The notes under the pieces: generated by a model
What the model was told of the DNA's origin: nothing
The model's input: the letters and a program-made list of their open reading frames with translations, nothing else
Databases searched by the model: none
Part shown: positions 32,035-42,965 of the stretch, piece by piece
Layout of the letters: each line of letters begins with the position of its first letter
How positions within the stretch are numbered: the stretch's first letter is position 1
Assembly: GCA_015485155.1 (NCBI GenBank)
Contig: WFUF01000022.1
Location: 1 to 64,000, forward strand
From: Robiginitomaculum sp.
Lineage (GTDB): Bacteria > Pseudomonadota > Alphaproteobacteria > Caulobacterales > Maricaulaceae
Length of the DNA stretch: 64,000 nt
Direction of reading: 5' to 3'
Position numbers and translations under genes: made by a program

Positions 32035-32754
32035 TCATATTTTCAGACGATCCATCATCCGTTCTCTGGCATCTGGTAGTTGTTTGTTTGCCGGCCATAA
32101 TAGTCTTCGCTCCAGGAAGTATGCGCACAGGCGTAAGCCGTTTTTCAGATCATCAGCTTCCAGATCGAATCCCTTGCCTGACAGAAATTGCGGCAAGGGC
32201 AACAGCTTATCAAGATATGGCTCGGCAGCAGATGCGCAAACCGCTCGCCCGGTGCGCGGAGATATATGCGTAAGATTCTCAGTTTCATTGGTGGCTGCGC
32301 ATTTTGACAAGTCCAGCCCATAGCCCAGCTCATCCAGAATTCCCACTTCCAGGCGAATATAAAGGGCAGGCCAGACTTCCAGATTCTGCATTTCCTCCAA
32401 CAAGAATGAAAATGCGTCATACAGGCGTTCATGGGCTTCACGCTCGGGCAGAGTATGATTGATAATTGCGCAAGCTGCCAGCAAGCCCGACAGGGCAACA
32501 GGATCATCAAGCAATGGTGCGGCAAGAGAGCTTCCCCCCTCCACAGTAAACATACCTAAATGCTCTGATAATCTGGCTCGCCAATGTAAATGCAACAAAT
32601 TTCCAGGCTGTAATATTCCGCGCAGCCTTTTACCGCTGGCCCCGCGAACCAGACCGCAATAGCGCCCGTGCTCACGAGTAAAAACATCTATAATGGCACT
32701 GGATTCGCCATGGCGGCGCACTGCAAGCACATAGCCATTTGTCTGCCACTCCAT
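32035..32754 (-). CDS. recO: DNA repair protein RecO
   Basis: A 239-aa mediator of RecA loading in the RecFOR pathway. It has the OB fold at the N-terminus (WQTNGYVLAVRRHGESSAIIDVFTREHGRYCGLVRGA) and a helical C-terminal region in which the zinc-finger Cys are mostly missing (LSKCAATNE, AVCASAAEPY). It sits directly after era with a 1-nt overlap, at the distal end of the rpoZ-to-recO series. Confidence 0.92.
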   Translation of the reverse strand: MEWQTNGYVLAVRRHGESSAIIDVFTREHGRYCGLVRGASGKRLRGILQPGNLLHLHWRARLSEHLGMFTVEGGSSLAAPLLDDPVALSGLLAACAIINHTLPEREAHERLYDAFSFLLEEMQNLEVWPALYIRLEVGILDELGYGLDLSKCAATNETENLTHISPRTGRAVCASAAEPYLDKLLPLPQFLSGKGFDLEADDLKNGLRLCAYFLERRLLWPANKQLPDARERMMDRLKI

Positions 32755-33695
32755 TACTCAAATTCCAGACCAAATTCGGTATAACGTTCGCGATCCTGTG
32801 CCCAATTTGCTACTTTGACATGCAAGAACAAGTGTATTTTCTCACCCAGCATACCCATTAGCTCCCGGCGCGCAGACTGGCCTATAGCCTTGATTACCTT
32901 GCCATTTTTGCCAAGGATAATTTTGCGCTGACTTTCACGTTCAACATAAATTATCTGCCGCACCGTAATAGATTTATCTTTTCGTAACTCCCAGCTTTCA
33001 GTGGTGACCGTTGCCGCATATGGCAGTTCTTCATGCACCCGAAGCATTAGTTTTTCGCGTGTAATTTCTGCAGCAAGCAAGCGCATGGGTAAGTCAGCAA
33101 TTTGGTCTTCTGGATAATGCCATGCCCCAACCGGCATCCGTTGCGCCAGCAAATTCCCCAAATCCTCAACCCCTAGGCCCTTGCTTGCAGATACCATGAT
33201 GATCTCATCATAAATCCCGATCGCATTAAAATGCGCGACCTGTGCCAACAGCGTTTCTTTTTCTATCAAATCAATCTTGTTCAATACTAAAATTGCCTTG
33301 CGCCCCAGGCTGTGCAATTCGTCAATAATACTGTTCGTGTCAATTGCGGCCTTTTTATCCTGGGCGCGGGCAAGTTTTGGATCCTCATGACGATGCCAGG
33401 CGGCGGCGTCAACAATATGCACAATCTGATCTGCTTCTTCAGCTCCCTGCCACGCAGCACGCACCATTGCGCGATCAAGGCGCCGCTTTGGCGCAAATAC
33501 TCCGGGGGTATCCACCAGCACTATTTGGGAATTTTGTTTCAGCATAATCCCGCGCACCCGAAAGCGGGTGGTTTGCACCTTATGGGTGACTATTGATATT
33601 TTGGAGCCGATCAATGCATTGACCAACGTTGATTTACCGGCATTAGGCGCGCCGATCAACGCAGCAAACCCGCATCGTTTTTCCTGATTAGTCAA
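32754..33695 (-). CDS. era: GTPase Era
   Basis: A 313-aa GTPase for 16S rRNA processing and 30S assembly. G1 is GAPNAGKST, G2 TTRFR, G3 DTPG, G4 NKID and G5 SASKG. The C-terminal KH domain carries GKNGKVIKAIG. It overlaps the end of rnc by 8 bp, and its stop overlaps the recO start. Confidence 0.97.
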   Translation of the reverse strand: MTNQEKRCGFAALIGAPNAGKSTLVNALIGSKISIVTHKVQTTRFRVRGIMLKQNSQIVLVDTPGVFAPKRRLDRAMVRAAWQGAEEADQIVHIVDAAAWHRHEDPKLARAQDKKAAIDTNSIIDELHSLGRKAILVLNKIDLIEKETLLAQVAHFNAIGIYDEIIMVSASKGLGVEDLGNLLAQRMPVGAWHYPEDQIADLPMRLLAAEITREKLMLRVHEELPYAATVTTESWELRKDKSITVRQIIYVERESQRKIILGKNGKVIKAIGQSARRELMGMLGEKIHLFLHVKVANWAQDRERYTEFGLEFE

Positions 33696-34377
33696 CGCTC
33701 ACTCCGATCTTGACCAGTAAGGCTTTGGCCCCCAAACGCTCTGCTTCTTGCTTTGAGCCAGCCACACCTTGCGCATTGAATTTTCCTAACAATACCTCTA
33801 CCTGAAATTCGGGCCTATGATCAGGCCCGGTGCGTCCAAGCATTTTGTATTTTGGCAATTCATGGCCATGACTTAGTGCCCATTCCTGCAATGTGCTCTT
33901 GGGGTCTTTAACTCCGGAGCTGATATCAGATAATTGCTCGTCCCAGAACCTGTAGAAAAAATTCTTGGCCGCATCCAGACCGCCATCAAGATACAGTGCC
34001 GCCAATACCGCCTCGCACGCATCACCAAGAATAGAAAGCTTTTCACGGCCGCCGTTTTTCTCCTCAGCCTTTGACAGGTAAAGCGCAGGCCCGATATTGG
34101 CCGCCATTGCCGCCTTGGCACAGGCTTCCTTTCGCACCAAAGCGTTCAAACGCCTGGCCATCTGGCCTTCGCTTTGGGATTGATCCTCTTCAAACAGGAA
34201 TTCAGCCACAATAAGCCCCAAAACCCTGTCACCCAGAAATTCCAACCGTTCATTGTCTGCGACGGCCTTGCCATCGCCCATGGAGCCATGGGTCAATGCC
34301 CGCTGTAAAATGTCGGGACTCTTGAACTTGTAGCCTATATGGGCCTGTAAAGACTGTTCATGTGCAAGTGAGGTCAA
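33688..34377 (-). CDS. rnc: Ribonuclease III
   Basis: A 229-aa double-strand RNA endonuclease. The signature is NERLEFLGDRVLGL (catalytic acids), with LGDACEAVLAALYLDGG as the second metal site and a C-terminal dsRNA-binding domain (DPKSTLQEWALSHGHELPKY, GSKQEAERLGAKALL). It overlaps lepB by 4 nt and era by 8 nt. Confidence 0.97.
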   Translation of the reverse strand: MTSLAHEQSLQAHIGYKFKSPDILQRALTHGSMGDGKAVADNERLEFLGDRVLGLIVAEFLFEEDQSQSEGQMARRLNALVRKEACAKAAMAANIGPALYLSKAEEKNGGREKLSILGDACEAVLAALYLDGGLDAAKNFFYRFWDEQLSDISSGVKDPKSTLQEWALSHGHELPKYKMLGRTGPDHRPEFQVEVLLGKFNAQGVAGSKQEAERLGAKALLVKIGVSVD

Positions 34378-35108
34378 CGGCTTTTCCGTAAACTGACAAA
34401 TCCACGTTTTCTAAAATTAAACCACGTCCATGGCTTTAACAGACGAAAATTCCTGTTGACAGAAAGCAGGATAATCTCGCCGCGCCCTACTAGATTCTCT
34501 GCAGGGACAAAGCCCCATGATCTGCTGTCCAGTGAATTATCCCTATTATCACCCATCATAAAATAATGCCCTTTTGGCACCGTTTCAACAAAGGTGTTAT
34601 CGGCACTGGAAACACGCGCATCCCAGACAATATAGCTTTTGCCATTAGGCAGGGTTTCGCGAATACGGGTGACCACATGCGCAGGGCCGTCATCAGCAAC
34701 TTCCTCGCCAAGCACTTGCGATGGAACCATCTTGCCATTTAGCCATAACCGGCCATTTCGCATCTGTACTGTATCTCCAGGCAGGCCGATCAGCCGTTTG
34801 ATATAGTCGGTCTTGTTATCCCTTGGCCACTTAAACACCACAATATCACCGCGCTTCGGCTTTGGCGCCAGAATGCGACCTGAAAACAGCTTGGGCGCAA
34901 GAGGCAGGGAATAGCGCGAATAGCCATAGGCATATTTTGAACTAATCAGATAATCACCGACTTTTAATTGCGGATACATGCTTCCGGTGGGAATGTGAAA
35001 GGGCTGGAAAAACACCGTGCGTAAAAACAGCGCAATCACCAGCGCCCATAATAAGGTCCAGAACAATTCTACAAATTCTTCTTTTACGGTTTTTTTTACG
35101 GTTCTCAT
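34374..35108 (-). CDS. lepB: Signal peptidase I
   Basis: A 244-aa membrane peptidase that removes signal peptides. It has one N-terminal membrane segment ([21 protein letters not shown]), the catalytic Ser in [14 protein letters not shown], the catalytic Lys in [19 protein letters not shown], and box [12 protein letters not shown]. It lies between acpS and rnc, with 4-nt overlaps on both sides. Confidence 0.96.
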   Translation of the reverse strand: MRTVKKTVKEEFVELFWTLLWALVIALFLRTVFFQPFHIPTGSMYPQLKVGDYLISSKYAYGYSRYSLPLAPKLFSGRILAPKPKRGDIVVFKWPRDNKTDYIKRLIGLPGDTVQMRNGRLWLNGKMVPSQVLGEEVADDGPAHVVTRIRETLPNGKSYIVWDARVSSADNTFVETVPKGHYFMMGDNRDNSLDSRSWGFVPAENLVGRGEIILLSVNRNFRLLKPWTWFNFRKRGFVSLRKSR

Positions 35109-35518
35109 ATTCTCACCTGTTCTTGCGGTAGCGCTTCAATCAATACAAATGCCTGCGCCAACGGGTATTCGTCGGTGAGGGTTAGATGAATATGGGCGGT
35201 ATGCCCGTTTGGAGTCAAATCGTCCAGTAGCTTTGCCGCTCCTGCCCGTAATAACAGTCCTGGTTTGCCACCGGGCAGATTGACTACTCCCATATCAGTC
35301 CAGCTTATACCAGATTTTACGCCGGTTCCCAAGGCCTTGGCACAAGCCTCTTTGGCCGCAAATCGCTTGGCATAGGAGGCAGCACTTTGCTGACGCGCAT
35401 CAGATATTTCCTGTTCTGCTTCAGTAAAAACTCTTGACTTGAAACGCGAGCCATAACTCGCAAGAGTTTTTTCAATCCGGCGAATATCGCATAAATCATT
35501 GCCGATGCCCAAAATCAT
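35105..35518 (-). CDS. acpS: Holo-[acyl-carrier-protein] synthase
   Basis: A 137-aa phosphopantetheinyl transferase that activates ACP. Motifs are [14 protein letters not shown] (Mg-binding Asp) and [17 protein letters not shown]. Coupled to pdxJ and lepB through 4-nt overlaps. Confidence 0.96.
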   Translation of the reverse strand: MILGIGNDLCDIRRIEKTLASYGSRFKSRVFTEAEQEISDARQQSAASYAKRFAAKEACAKALGTGVKSGISWTDMGVVNLPGGKPGLLLRAGAAKLLDDLTPNGHTAHIHLTLTDEYPLAQAFVLIEALPQEQVRI

Positions 35519-36264
35519 TCTGCACCATCTGCTCTGGCCAGAGCGATCAGCTCTTTCATCCTGCTAACAGATCCGTGCAGACCGGAGAAAATCGCATCTG
35601 AGATCAAAAAATGCCCGATATTCAACTCACTAACCTGCTCAATAGCTGCAACCGGGGTTACAGTCTCAAAGGTAAGACCGTGGCCGGCATGAATCTCTAA
35701 GCCACGTTCTGCCCCATAGCTGGCAGCTTTATTCAATTGCTCCAACAATGCTTCTGATTTTGCAAACTCCCCGGCATAAAAAGCATCTGCATACGCCCCG
35801 GTATGCAGCTCCACCACCGGCGCACCTAAGGTAAGTGCTGCATCTATCTGTTTATAATCAGCTTCGATAAACAGGGAAACACGGCTACCATTATCGCGCA
35901 ATTTACGAATAAAAGGTGCCAAATCATCGTACAAACCCGCCGCATCAAGGCCACCTTCGGTAGTGCGTTCCTCGCGCTTTTCAGGAACAATGCAGGCTGC
36001 ATGTGGACGGGCCTTAAGTGCTATTTGCAACATTTCATCAGTGGCTGCGATTTCCAGATTAAGCGGCACGGTCAGGCTTTTGAGCAAACTCTCTATGTCT
36101 GCATCGGAGATATGACGCCGATCTTCGCGCAAATGAGCCGTAATGCCATCAGCGCCCGCACTAACAGCCAATTTGGCAGCATGCACCGGATCAGGATATT
36201 GGCTGCCCCTTGCATTTCTTATGGTGGCCACATGGTCGATATTAACACCAAGGCGTGGAATCAC
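35515..36264 (-). CDS. pdxJ: Pyridoxine 5'-phosphate synthase
   Basis: A 249-aa TIM-barrel enzyme that condenses deoxyxylulose 5-phosphate with 3-amino-2-oxopropyl phosphate in PLP synthesis. Motifs are [28 protein letters not shown] and [12 protein letters not shown]. PdxA for the preceding step is encoded in this window at 50.8 kb. Confidence 0.97.
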   Translation of the reverse strand: MIPRLGVNIDHVATIRNARGSQYPDPVHAAKLAVSAGADGITAHLREDRRHISDADIESLLKSLTVPLNLEIAATDEMLQIALKARPHAACIVPEKREERTTEGGLDAAGLYDDLAPFIRKLRDNGSRVSLFIEADYKQIDAALTLGAPVVELHTGAYADAFYAGEFAKSEALLEQLNKAASYGAERGLEIHAGHGLTFETVTPVAAIEQVSELNIGHFLISDAIFSGLHGSVSRMKELIALARADGAE

Positions 36265-36848
36265 TGGCTTAACTCCCGGCTGCCCGGTTTTATTGCTGCA
36301 ATGGCCGCCAGTTCTTCCGGGATTTCATCTGGTTCATAAGTGGGAAAATCCACCTGTGCCAAAGAAATAAGCGGCGCCCCCACATCAGCCTTACCCCCAG
36401 AACGATCAATCAGGCATGCTTCGGCCACAACCTTCGCGCCAAGCTCCCTAACCGCCGTGATACATTCACGTGAAGACAAGCCGGTCGTGACAATATCCTC
36501 AACAATCAGAACCCTTGCCCCCGGCTTTATGGTAAATCCTCGGCGCAGACAAAACTTTCCCTGTTCCCGCTCCACATACATGGCCGGCAGGTTCATATGG
36601 CGGGCAGTCTCATACCCAGGTATCAAACCGCCCAATGCCGGAGAAATAATTACGTCAAACGGGCCAAGACCGGACGCCTTTACTTTCTCAGCCAATGCTT
36701 TGCACAGCTTCTCCGTTGCGCCCGGATTCATAAAAACAAAGGCTTTTTGCAAGAAGAATCCGCTGTGCCGGCCGGATGACAGAATAAAATGCCCCTCCAG
36801 CAATGCCCCTGCGCGCCGAAACTCATCCAATACCATTGATGTATTCAT
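36261..36848 (-). CDS. pyrE: Orotate phosphoribosyltransferase
   Basis: A 195-aa enzyme forming OMP from orotate and PRPP. The PRPP motif is [34 protein letters not shown] lies at the N-terminus. It overlaps spoT and pdxJ by 4 nt. Confidence 0.96.
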   Translation of the reverse strand: MNTSMVLDEFRRAGALLEGHFILSSGRHSGFFLQKAFVFMNPGATEKLCKALAEKVKASGLGPFDVIISPALGGLIPGYETARHMNLPAMYVEREQGKFCLRRGFTIKPGARVLIVEDIVTTGLSSRECITAVRELGAKVVAEACLIDRSGGKADVGAPLISLAQVDFPTYEPDEIPEELAAIAAIKPGSRELSQ

Positions 36849-39073
36849 TCTTGATCCTGTTCTATTTCATGACCCTTGGCCCTGTCAGCACTGTCGACAC
36901 AGGCACATGCTCTAATTGCTGCCAGAATATTCCACAAATGCTTTGCGTCCAGAACTTCTATATCAAAAGACATGTCAAAAAAATCCTCACCGCGGCTCAA
37001 GGTTTTAACATCCATAATATTGCCCTTGGCACGGCCCACCGCATCAGCAATTTCGGCAAGTGAGCCAGAGCGGTGAATAACCGTAGCTACAATCCGGCCA
37101 ACCGATGCTCCTTCGGTGGTGGCATGGGGGCGCCAGCTTAAATTTATGGGCTCAGCTCCTGCTTCAATTGCTGCCACCACTCTTTCACAATCTACAACAT
37201 GAGCCGTAAACCCACGCCCCTTACTGGGAATTGCGATGATACGATCTCCGGGAATAGGTGTACAGCATTTGGCCAGATGAATGGAAACACCGCGCGACAA
37301 ACCCTCCCCGCCGATATAAAAGTCTGCGGTCTCATCAGTGATCAACTCACGGGCAGTAAAGCTCTTAAGCGCCTCACGATCACGTCCGGGGAACAAAGCA
37401 TTTAGAAACTCTCCCCCCGATATCAAACCACGTCCCATTTGGATATAAAGCTGGTTCACTGTACCTGCTTCCAGCCGTTTTGCAGCCTCGCCAAGCTTCA
37501 CCTTGCCCACCAGATCGTTGCTAACCAGAACCCGCTCGACCAGCCGCTTGCCCAATTGGCGAAATGACTTTCTATCGGATTGTCGGATAAGTCTGCGAAT
37601 AGCTGAGCGGGCGCGCCCCGTAACAACCATGCTCTCCCAGCCAGGATTAGGCTCTTTGCGCCCCCCACGGATGATCATAACTGAATCACCATTTTGTAAT
37701 GGTGTACGCAAAGGACGTTCGCGACCATTGATTCTCACGCCCACACATTCATCACCAATATCCGTATGCACAGCATAGGCAAAATCAATTGCTGTTGCTC
37801 CTTCAGGCAAAGCGATCAGCTTTCCGTCTGGAGTAAAGGTAAACACCTGATCCTGAAACATTTCCAGACGGGCATGTTCTAAAAAGTCATCGGGATCACC
37901 GCCATGCTCAACGATCTCAAGCAACGGCTTTAACAATTCAATCGGGTTGCCGCCAGTATCCGTGTCAAAACTGTATTCGCCTTGTTTATAACGCCAATGT
38001 GCGGCAACACCCTGTTCGGCAATACGGTGCATTTCCTTGGTTCTGATTTGTAATTCAATACGAATATTTCCCTTGCCTATCACCGTAGTATGCAAGGATT
38101 GATAATGATTGGGTTTGGGAACAGAAATAAAATCCCTAAAGCGATCCGGCACACAGCGCCATGATGTATGAATAAGCCCTAGAACCGCGTAACAATCCTG
38201 AACCTTGTCTACAACGATCCGAAACGCATATACATCTGCCAGCTGATTAAAAGTGATGTTTTTTTGCTGTAACTTTCGCCAGATTGAATAGGGGCGCTTC
38301 TCCCGTCCATAAATAGTTGCTCCCAAACCGCTATCCATCACCAAATGCGTAAGATCTGCCGATAATTGCTGTACCGACTTCATGTGCGTCTCACGAACCA
38401 TCTGCAATCGTTTGGTGGTGGTCACATAGGCCTGCGGGTCAAGGAACTGAAACGCCAGATCTTCCAGTTCCGAACATATTTTCTGCACCCCGATACGGCG
38501 GGCAAGTGGCGCATAGATTTCCAGAGTTTCGCGGGCAATGCGAATACGTTTGGAAGATTTTTGAATATGGTGCAATGTTCGCATATTATGCAAACGATCC
38601 GCCAGTTTTACCAATAACACCCGCACATCACGAGTGATCGCCAGCACAAATTTTTGTAAATTTTCGCCCTGTCGGGAGCGAGTGGATTTCAACTCCAACT
38701 GCGTAAGCTTTGTCACCCCGTCCACCAGATCAGCAATTTCAGGACTAAAAAGATCTGAAATTTCAGCTAAAGTAGCATCTGTATCTTCTACGGTGTCATG
38801 CAACAATCCAGTGATGATAGAAGCGCTATCAAGGTGCAGTTTGATCAAGATCGCAGCTACATTTACCGGATGCGCATAATATGGCTCCCCGGATTTTCTG
38901 GTCTGGGTTCCGTGTTTTTGTTTGGCATAGGTATAAGCCAACCGCAATTGCTCTTTATCCGCATCCGGATCATAAGCAAGCACCGCCTCTATTAAATCAT
39001 CGCAGGTCAAAAATGACGAGTGAATACCCCCGGTATACCCGGCCTGGGTCGGGGATGCTGTCTCCCCAGTCAT
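36845..39073 (-). CDS. Bifunctional (p)ppGpp synthetase/hydrolase, RelA/SpoT family
   Basis: A 742-aa Rel protein controlling the stringent response. The HD hydrolase domain ([20 protein letters not shown]) looks intact. The synthetase domain ([58 protein letters not shown]) also keeps its key motifs, so both activities are likely. TGS ([21 protein letters not shown]), a Cys-containing zinc region (CCTPIPGD) and a C-terminal ACT domain follow. The gene starts 5 bp after rpoZ and is the first large gene of the long overlapping operon. As the only Rel protein in the window it may be the single long Rel typical of alphaproteobacteria. Confidence 0.95.
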   Translation of the reverse strand: MTGETASPTQAGYTGGIHSSFLTCDDLIEAVLAYDPDADKEQLRLAYTYAKQKHGTQTRKSGEPYYAHPVNVAAILIKLHLDSASIITGLLHDTVEDTDATLAEISDLFSPEIADLVDGVTKLTQLELKSTRSRQGENLQKFVLAITRDVRVLLVKLADRLHNMRTLHHIQKSSKRIRIARETLEIYAPLARRIGVQKICSELEDLAFQFLDPQAYVTTTKRLQMVRETHMKSVQQLSADLTHLVMDSGLGATIYGREKRPYSIWRKLQQKNITFNQLADVYAFRIVVDKVQDCYAVLGLIHTSWRCVPDRFRDFISVPKPNHYQSLHTTVIGKGNIRIELQIRTKEMHRIAEQGVAAHWRYKQGEYSFDTDTGGNPIELLKPLLEIVEHGGDPDDFLEHARLEMFQDQVFTFTPDGKLIALPEGATAIDFAYAVHTDIGDECVGVRINGRERPLRTPLQNGDSVMIIRGGRKEPNPGWESMVVTGRARSAIRRLIRQSDRKSFRQLGKRLVERVLVSNDLVGKVKLGEAAKRLEAGTVNQLYIQMGRGLISGGEFLNALFPGRDREALKSFTARELITDETADFYIGGEGLSRGVSIHLAKCCTPIPGDRIIAIPSKGRGFTAHVVDCERVVAAIEAGAEPINLSWRPHATTEGASVGRIVATVIHRSGSLAEIADAVGRAKGNIMDVKTLSRGEDFFDMSFDIEVLDAKHLWNILAAIRACACVDSADRAKGHEIEQDQE

Positions 39074-39078
39074 TGCAC

Positions 39079-39447
39079 CTAGAAACGGCTGTCCGAAGAA
39101 CCGTCACGATCAGCAGTCAATGCCCGCATCATATCCAGCTCATTCACAGGTTTTTGCTCTTCGGCCTGATGTTCAATTGCAAGCGGTTCGTCAAGAATTT
39201 CTTCTTCCATATCTTCTTCAGGCATGGTGCGCTGCAATCCACTGACCAGACTTTCTTCCAGAGTTGCAGAATCAATCACTTCATCAGCAATTTCCCGCAA
39301 GGAAATAACGGTTTCCTTGTCATTATCACGCTCAACCAGCAAAGGCGCTCCTGACATGATTGCCCGCGCCCGGTGGGCGGCCAATAATACAAGATCAAAC
39401 CTGGTATCAACTTTATCAATACAGTCTTCGACAGTGACGCGGGCCAT
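39079..39447 (-). CDS. rpoZ: RNA polymerase omega subunit
   Basis: A 122-aa omega subunit. The conserved N-terminal part is [30 protein letters not shown], and an acidic tail ([13 protein letters not shown]) follows, common in alphaproteobacteria. It is first of the rpoZ-spoT-pyrE-pdxJ operon; its promoter must lie in the 110 bp before folK. Confidence 0.94.
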   Translation of the reverse strand: MARVTVEDCIDKVDTRFDLVLLAAHRARAIMSGAPLLVERDNDKETVISLREIADEVIDSATLEESLVSGLQRTMPEEDMEEEILDEPLAIEHQAEEQKPVNELDMMRALTADRDGSSDSRF

Positions 39448-39558
39448 AGTATTCTCTTAGCAAAATTATGAAGCAACAGAAGCGATCCCCTTACCTGTTC
39501 ACAGGAGCAAGTGCAATGTTTTATTCAGGCAAAAGTGCTTTTTTTACATACAAGGTGC

Positions 39559-40083
39559 TTATATCGTATCTGAAATCCGGGTTGCCTCTATATCTTCTGC
39601 GGGAAGCCCTGCAATCAAGTCAGATAGACTTTGCCTCGATCCGGGCATTGTCCACAAAGGGTCCAGTTCAAATAGGGGCAATAGAACAAACGCCCGCTCA
39701 TCCAGCCGTGGATGAGGCAATTTCACCCTCCCGGTTGCGGATAGCTGCTGGCCATAGGAAATCAAATCAATATCAAGTGAGCGCGGAGCATTTCTTCTGG
39801 CGGGAACGCGGCCAAATTTCTGCTCGATCTTCTTAAAGCGGTTAAGTAATCGCAATGGAGTAAAGTGGCTCATAAACAGTGCAACTGCATTATAAAATAC
39901 CGGATCACTTGCGTCTGGCCATGCTGGAGAGCGCCAAAGCGAAGATGCCTCCACAAACTGCAAATCAGCACAATCAAGAGTTTTTAGAGCTTGCCTGATG
40001 TTTTGCTGTGGGCTCTTATCAGCAAATGGAAGGTTGGCCCCGAGCGAAATATAGGCTTTTCTAAACTTGATTGGCTGATTCAT
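39559..40083 (-). CDS. folK: 2-amino-4-hydroxy-6-hydroxymethyldihydropteridine pyrophosphokinase
   Basis: A 174-aa kinase of folate synthesis. Motifs are YISLGANLP, VEASSLWRSPAW and the signature RNAPRSLDIDLISYG, then LPHPRLDERAFVLLPL. Start ATG 40083 (MNQPIKFRKAY) or 40095 (MSVKMNQ); neither has a clear ribosome site. It is divergent from the NYN gene, whose start is only 21 bp away. Confidence 0.93.
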   Translation of the reverse strand: MNQPIKFRKAYISLGANLPFADKSPQQNIRQALKTLDCADLQFVEASSLWRSPAWPDASDPVFYNAVALFMSHFTPLRLLNRFKKIEQKFGRVPARRNAPRSLDIDLISYGQQLSATGRVKLPHPRLDERAFVLLPLFELDPLWTMPGSRQSLSDLIAGLPAEDIEATRISDTI

Positions 40084-40104
40084 TTTAACGGACATATTTT
40101 GCAA

Positions 40105-40650
40105 ATGGCTTTTTATCCAGAGGAACGAATAGCGCTTTTTATAGATGGCGCAAATTTTTATGCAGCATTGCGCGCCTTGGACATTGAAATTGATTATCAA
40201 AGATTACTGAAGGAATTTCAAAATCGGGGCAAGCTTATACGAGCAAATTATTACACGGCTTTGACCAATGATCAGGAATACTCCGCACTAAAACCATTGG
40301 TGGACTGGCTTAGCTATAACGGCTTTTCGGTTATAACCAAATCAGCAAAGGTCTTTGAAGACCACGAAACCGGAAAAAAAAGAACCAAGGGCGATATGGA
40401 TGTGGATCTGGCCGTTGATGCCCTGATAGCTGCGGACTGGCTTGATCACATTATTTTATTCTCTGGCGACGGCGATTTTTGTGCTCTGGTAAAGGCCATA
40501 CAAGCCAAAGGGGTTCGGGTTTCTGTAGTATCCACCAGTCGCAATCACCCTCCCATTATTGCCGATGAATTAAAACGGCAGGCTGACAATTTTATCGAGC
40601 TGGCTGAATTAGCCTCTCTGATCGAAAAGCCTGACGAGCAGGATCAGTAG
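40105..40650 (+). CDS. NYN domain protein (LabA/DUF88-like)
   Basis: A 181-aa protein of the PIN-like NYN nuclease family. Conserved acidic motifs are ALFIDGANFYAALR, TKGDMDVDLAVDAL and ILFSGDGDFCALVKAI. It is probably a metal-dependent RNase, but the substrate is unknown. ATG 40105 is chosen because the family starts just before RIALFIDG; the open frame extends upstream into folK. A 1-bp gap separates it from the uracil-DNA glycosylase gene. Confidence 0.88.
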   Translation: MAFYPEERIALFIDGANFYAALRALDIEIDYQRLLKEFQNRGKLIRANYYTALTNDQEYSALKPLVDWLSYNGFSVITKSAKVFEDHETGKKRTKGDMDVDLAVDALIAADWLDHIILFSGDGDFCALVKAIQAKGVRVSVVSTSRNHPPIIADELKRQADNFIELAELASLIEKPDEQDQ

Positions 40651-40651
40651 A

Positions 40652-41302
40652 ATGAGCCAGGTCATCCCCCCCGAAGCACCCTTTTCCTGTACGCTTTGCC
40701 CACGTCTTGTAGCCTATCGCAAAGAAATAACCACTGCCGAGCCAAATTGGCACAATGGCCCCGTAGATTCATTCGGCCCCCAAAATGCCCGGCTGCTGGT
40801 GGTGGGTATGGCTCCGGGTCGCGGCGGAGCAAACCGAACCGGACGGCCATTCACCGGTGATGGCGCCGGAGATTTATTATACAAAGCCCTGCTCAAACAT
40901 GAGTTTGCTACTGGCGTATATGATAAACGACCTGATGATGGACTGCAGCTTGTAAACTGCATGATTACCAATGCGGTGCGATGTGTGCCGCCACAAAACA
41001 AGCCAATTGCAGCAGAGGCAAATGCCTGTCGTAAATTCCTGATAAGCCGGATTGCCAATCTGCCTGAGCTTACCACTATTCTGGCCTTGGGACACATTGC
41101 CCACAATAATGTTCTTACAACCTTAAATGTTCGCAAGAAAGATCATCCATTCGCCCATTGCGCCTCCCACAAAATTACATTTTCTGGCCGCAAACTGCTA
41201 TTGGTAAACAGCTATCACTGCTCCCGTTACAACACCAATACCGGACGGCTGACAGAAGCAATGTTTGATGAAGTTTTTGAACTTATCAAAGCTGGCATGT
41301 AA
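40652..41302 (+). CDS. Uracil-DNA glycosylase, family 5 (UDGb) type
   Basis: A 216-aa base-excision enzyme with an iron-sulfur cluster. Cys in FSCTLCPRL and later Cys residues likely bind 4Fe-4S. Motif A reads GMAPGRGGANRTGRPFTGD, without the usual catalytic Asp/Asn at the family 1/4 position, as is known for family 5. The C-terminal motif is NSYHCSRYNTNTGRLT. It removes uracil and some other deaminated bases. It is in an operon with the NYN gene. Confidence 0.9.
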   Translation: MSQVIPPEAPFSCTLCPRLVAYRKEITTAEPNWHNGPVDSFGPQNARLLVVGMAPGRGGANRTGRPFTGDGAGDLLYKALLKHEFATGVYDKRPDDGLQLVNCMITNAVRCVPPQNKPIAAEANACRKFLISRIANLPELTTILALGHIAHNNVLTTLNVRKKDHPFAHCASHKITFSGRKLLLVNSYHCSRYNTNTGRLTEAMFDEVFELIKAGM

Positions 41303-41371
41303 ACCGGCCAAGGCCATGCCCCCTGAAGCATTTTAGGCTTGAAACATTTCAAATTTGCCACAAATCTTTGT

Positions 41372-41857
41372 TTATCCACGGTCACGCAGTAATCGCGACT
41401 GGTCCCGTTTCCAGTCGCGTTCCTTGGTGGCAATACGTTTGTCATGAAGCTTTTTTCCCACTGCGATTGCAATTTCAAGTTTAACCAGCCCACGCTTGCC
41501 AAAATAGAGCTTTAGCGGGACAATAGTTCGTCCTTTTCGCTCAATGGCGGCGGTAAGCTTTTGGATTTCCTTTTTATGTAATAGCAGTTTTCTTGGTCTG
41601 GTTGGCTCGTGATTAAACCGGTTGGCTGCATGAAATATGGGAAAATTAGCATTTATCAGGGTTAAAGCTCCGTCCTCTAAAGAGACATATGACTCAGCAA
41701 TATTGGCCCTGCCCTCACGCAATGCCTTAACTTCAGTCCCGACCAATACCAACCCGGCTTCAAAAACATCCTCCAGATGATATTCATAACGAGCCCGCCG
41801 GTTATCTGCGATCAGTGTCTTTCCATCTTTTTTCTTTCGCCCTTTGGAAGCCATCAT
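41372..41857 (-). CDS. smpB: SsrA-binding protein
   Basis: A 161-aa tmRNA-binding protein needed for trans-translation. The OB-fold motifs are [31 protein letters not shown], followed by [16 protein letters not shown] and the basic C-terminal tail ([19 protein letters not shown]). It is 6 bp after dapA. No tmRNA gene is seen nearby. Confidence 0.96.
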   Translation of the reverse strand: MMASKGRKKKDGKTLIADNRRARYEYHLEDVFEAGLVLVGTEVKALREGRANIAESYVSLEDGALTLINANFPIFHAANRFNHEPTRPRKLLLHKKEIQKLTAAIERKGRTIVPLKLYFGKRGLVKLEIAIAVGKKLHDKRIATKERDWKRDQSRLLRDRG

Positions 41858-41863
41858 AAAGCC

Positions 41864-42730
41864 CTATGCCTGAAATTCTGACCACACCTGATCAATACTT
41901 GCCACAGCATGCGCACTGGCTGGCACCATAGGTAAACGCAATTCATTTTTTATTTTACCCATTTTAGACAATAGGTATTTGGCCGGAGCTGGGCTGGCGT
42001 CAGCAAACATCACCTTGTGAACTGCGGACAGCTTTTGATCCAGCTTTTTAGCAACCTCCATATTATTTTCACGCAGGGCAATCTGAAATTTGGCACATTG
42101 TGCGGGCAATACATTTGCCGTTACCGAAATACAACCAAGTCCTCCTTGCTCATGAAATTCAAAAGCCGTCGGGTCATCACCGGACAATTGTACAAAATCA
42201 CCGCCACAAGCCGCCCTTTGCTGTTTCACCCTTTGCATGTTTCCTGTGGCATCTTTAATCCCTACTATACTGGTAAGGCTGGAAATTCGCCCAAGAGTGT
42301 CCACATCAATATCAACAGCTGTTCGTCCTGGGACATTATAAACGATCACCGGAATACCCACTTTGGAAATTGCGGCAAAATGCTGAAAAATTCCTTCCCT
42401 AGAGGGTTTGTTATACCAAGGCGCCGCCACCAGTATTGCATCGGCTCCGGCCTCACGCGCCATTTTTGCAAGTTTAACAGCCCGGTGCGTGGCATTGGAG
42501 CCGGCACCGGCAATTACCGGCACCCGGCCTTTGGCCTGTCGCACACAGGCCTCGACCACTTGTCTGTGCTCATCAAAGCCAAGTGTGACCGCCTCGCCGG
42601 TAGTTCCGCAAGGCACCAGGCCGTGACTGCCACAGGATATCTGCCATTCTACAAAATCGCAAAAAGCAGGAATATCCAGATCACCGTCACGAAACGGCGT
42701 CACCAAAGCTGGAATTGAACCAAAAAACAT
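41864..42730 (-). CDS. dapA: 4-hydroxy-tetrahydrodipicolinate synthase
   Basis: A 288-aa aldolase-fold enzyme in lysine and diaminopimelate synthesis. Motifs are GSIPALVTPF, CGTTGEAVTL, YNVPGRTAVDI (catalytic Tyr) and the Schiff-base Lys in IVGIKDATGNM. The start is ATG 42730 (MFFGSIP) or 42742 (MRISMFF). Confidence 0.95.
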   Translation of the reverse strand: MFFGSIPALVTPFRDGDLDIPAFCDFVEWQISCGSHGLVPCGTTGEAVTLGFDEHRQVVEACVRQAKGRVPVIAGAGSNATHRAVKLAKMAREAGADAILVAAPWYNKPSREGIFQHFAAISKVGIPVIVYNVPGRTAVDIDVDTLGRISSLTSIVGIKDATGNMQRVKQQRAACGGDFVQLSGDDPTAFEFHEQGGLGCISVTANVLPAQCAKFQIALRENNMEVAKKLDQKLSAVHKVMFADASPAPAKYLLSKMGKIKNELRLPMVPASAHAVASIDQVWSEFQA

Positions 42731-42965
42731 AGAAATTCTCATTGGTTTAATGCTGATGTTGTATTTTCAGGCTTTAGCTTCGCAGGTTTTGAAACAAGCC
42801 TGTTTTAAGTTTGGTTGGTATAGCACCTTCTTGGTGTGGTCAAATCCACCAGACTATAATTTTAACCAAAAGTATATATGATCCACGGCATTAGCCAGCG
42901 GGGGTTTATTCTCCTTTCAAGTTTTTTTGCTAGTAGTTTTGCATAATTTTTTGTTAGAAATAGCC

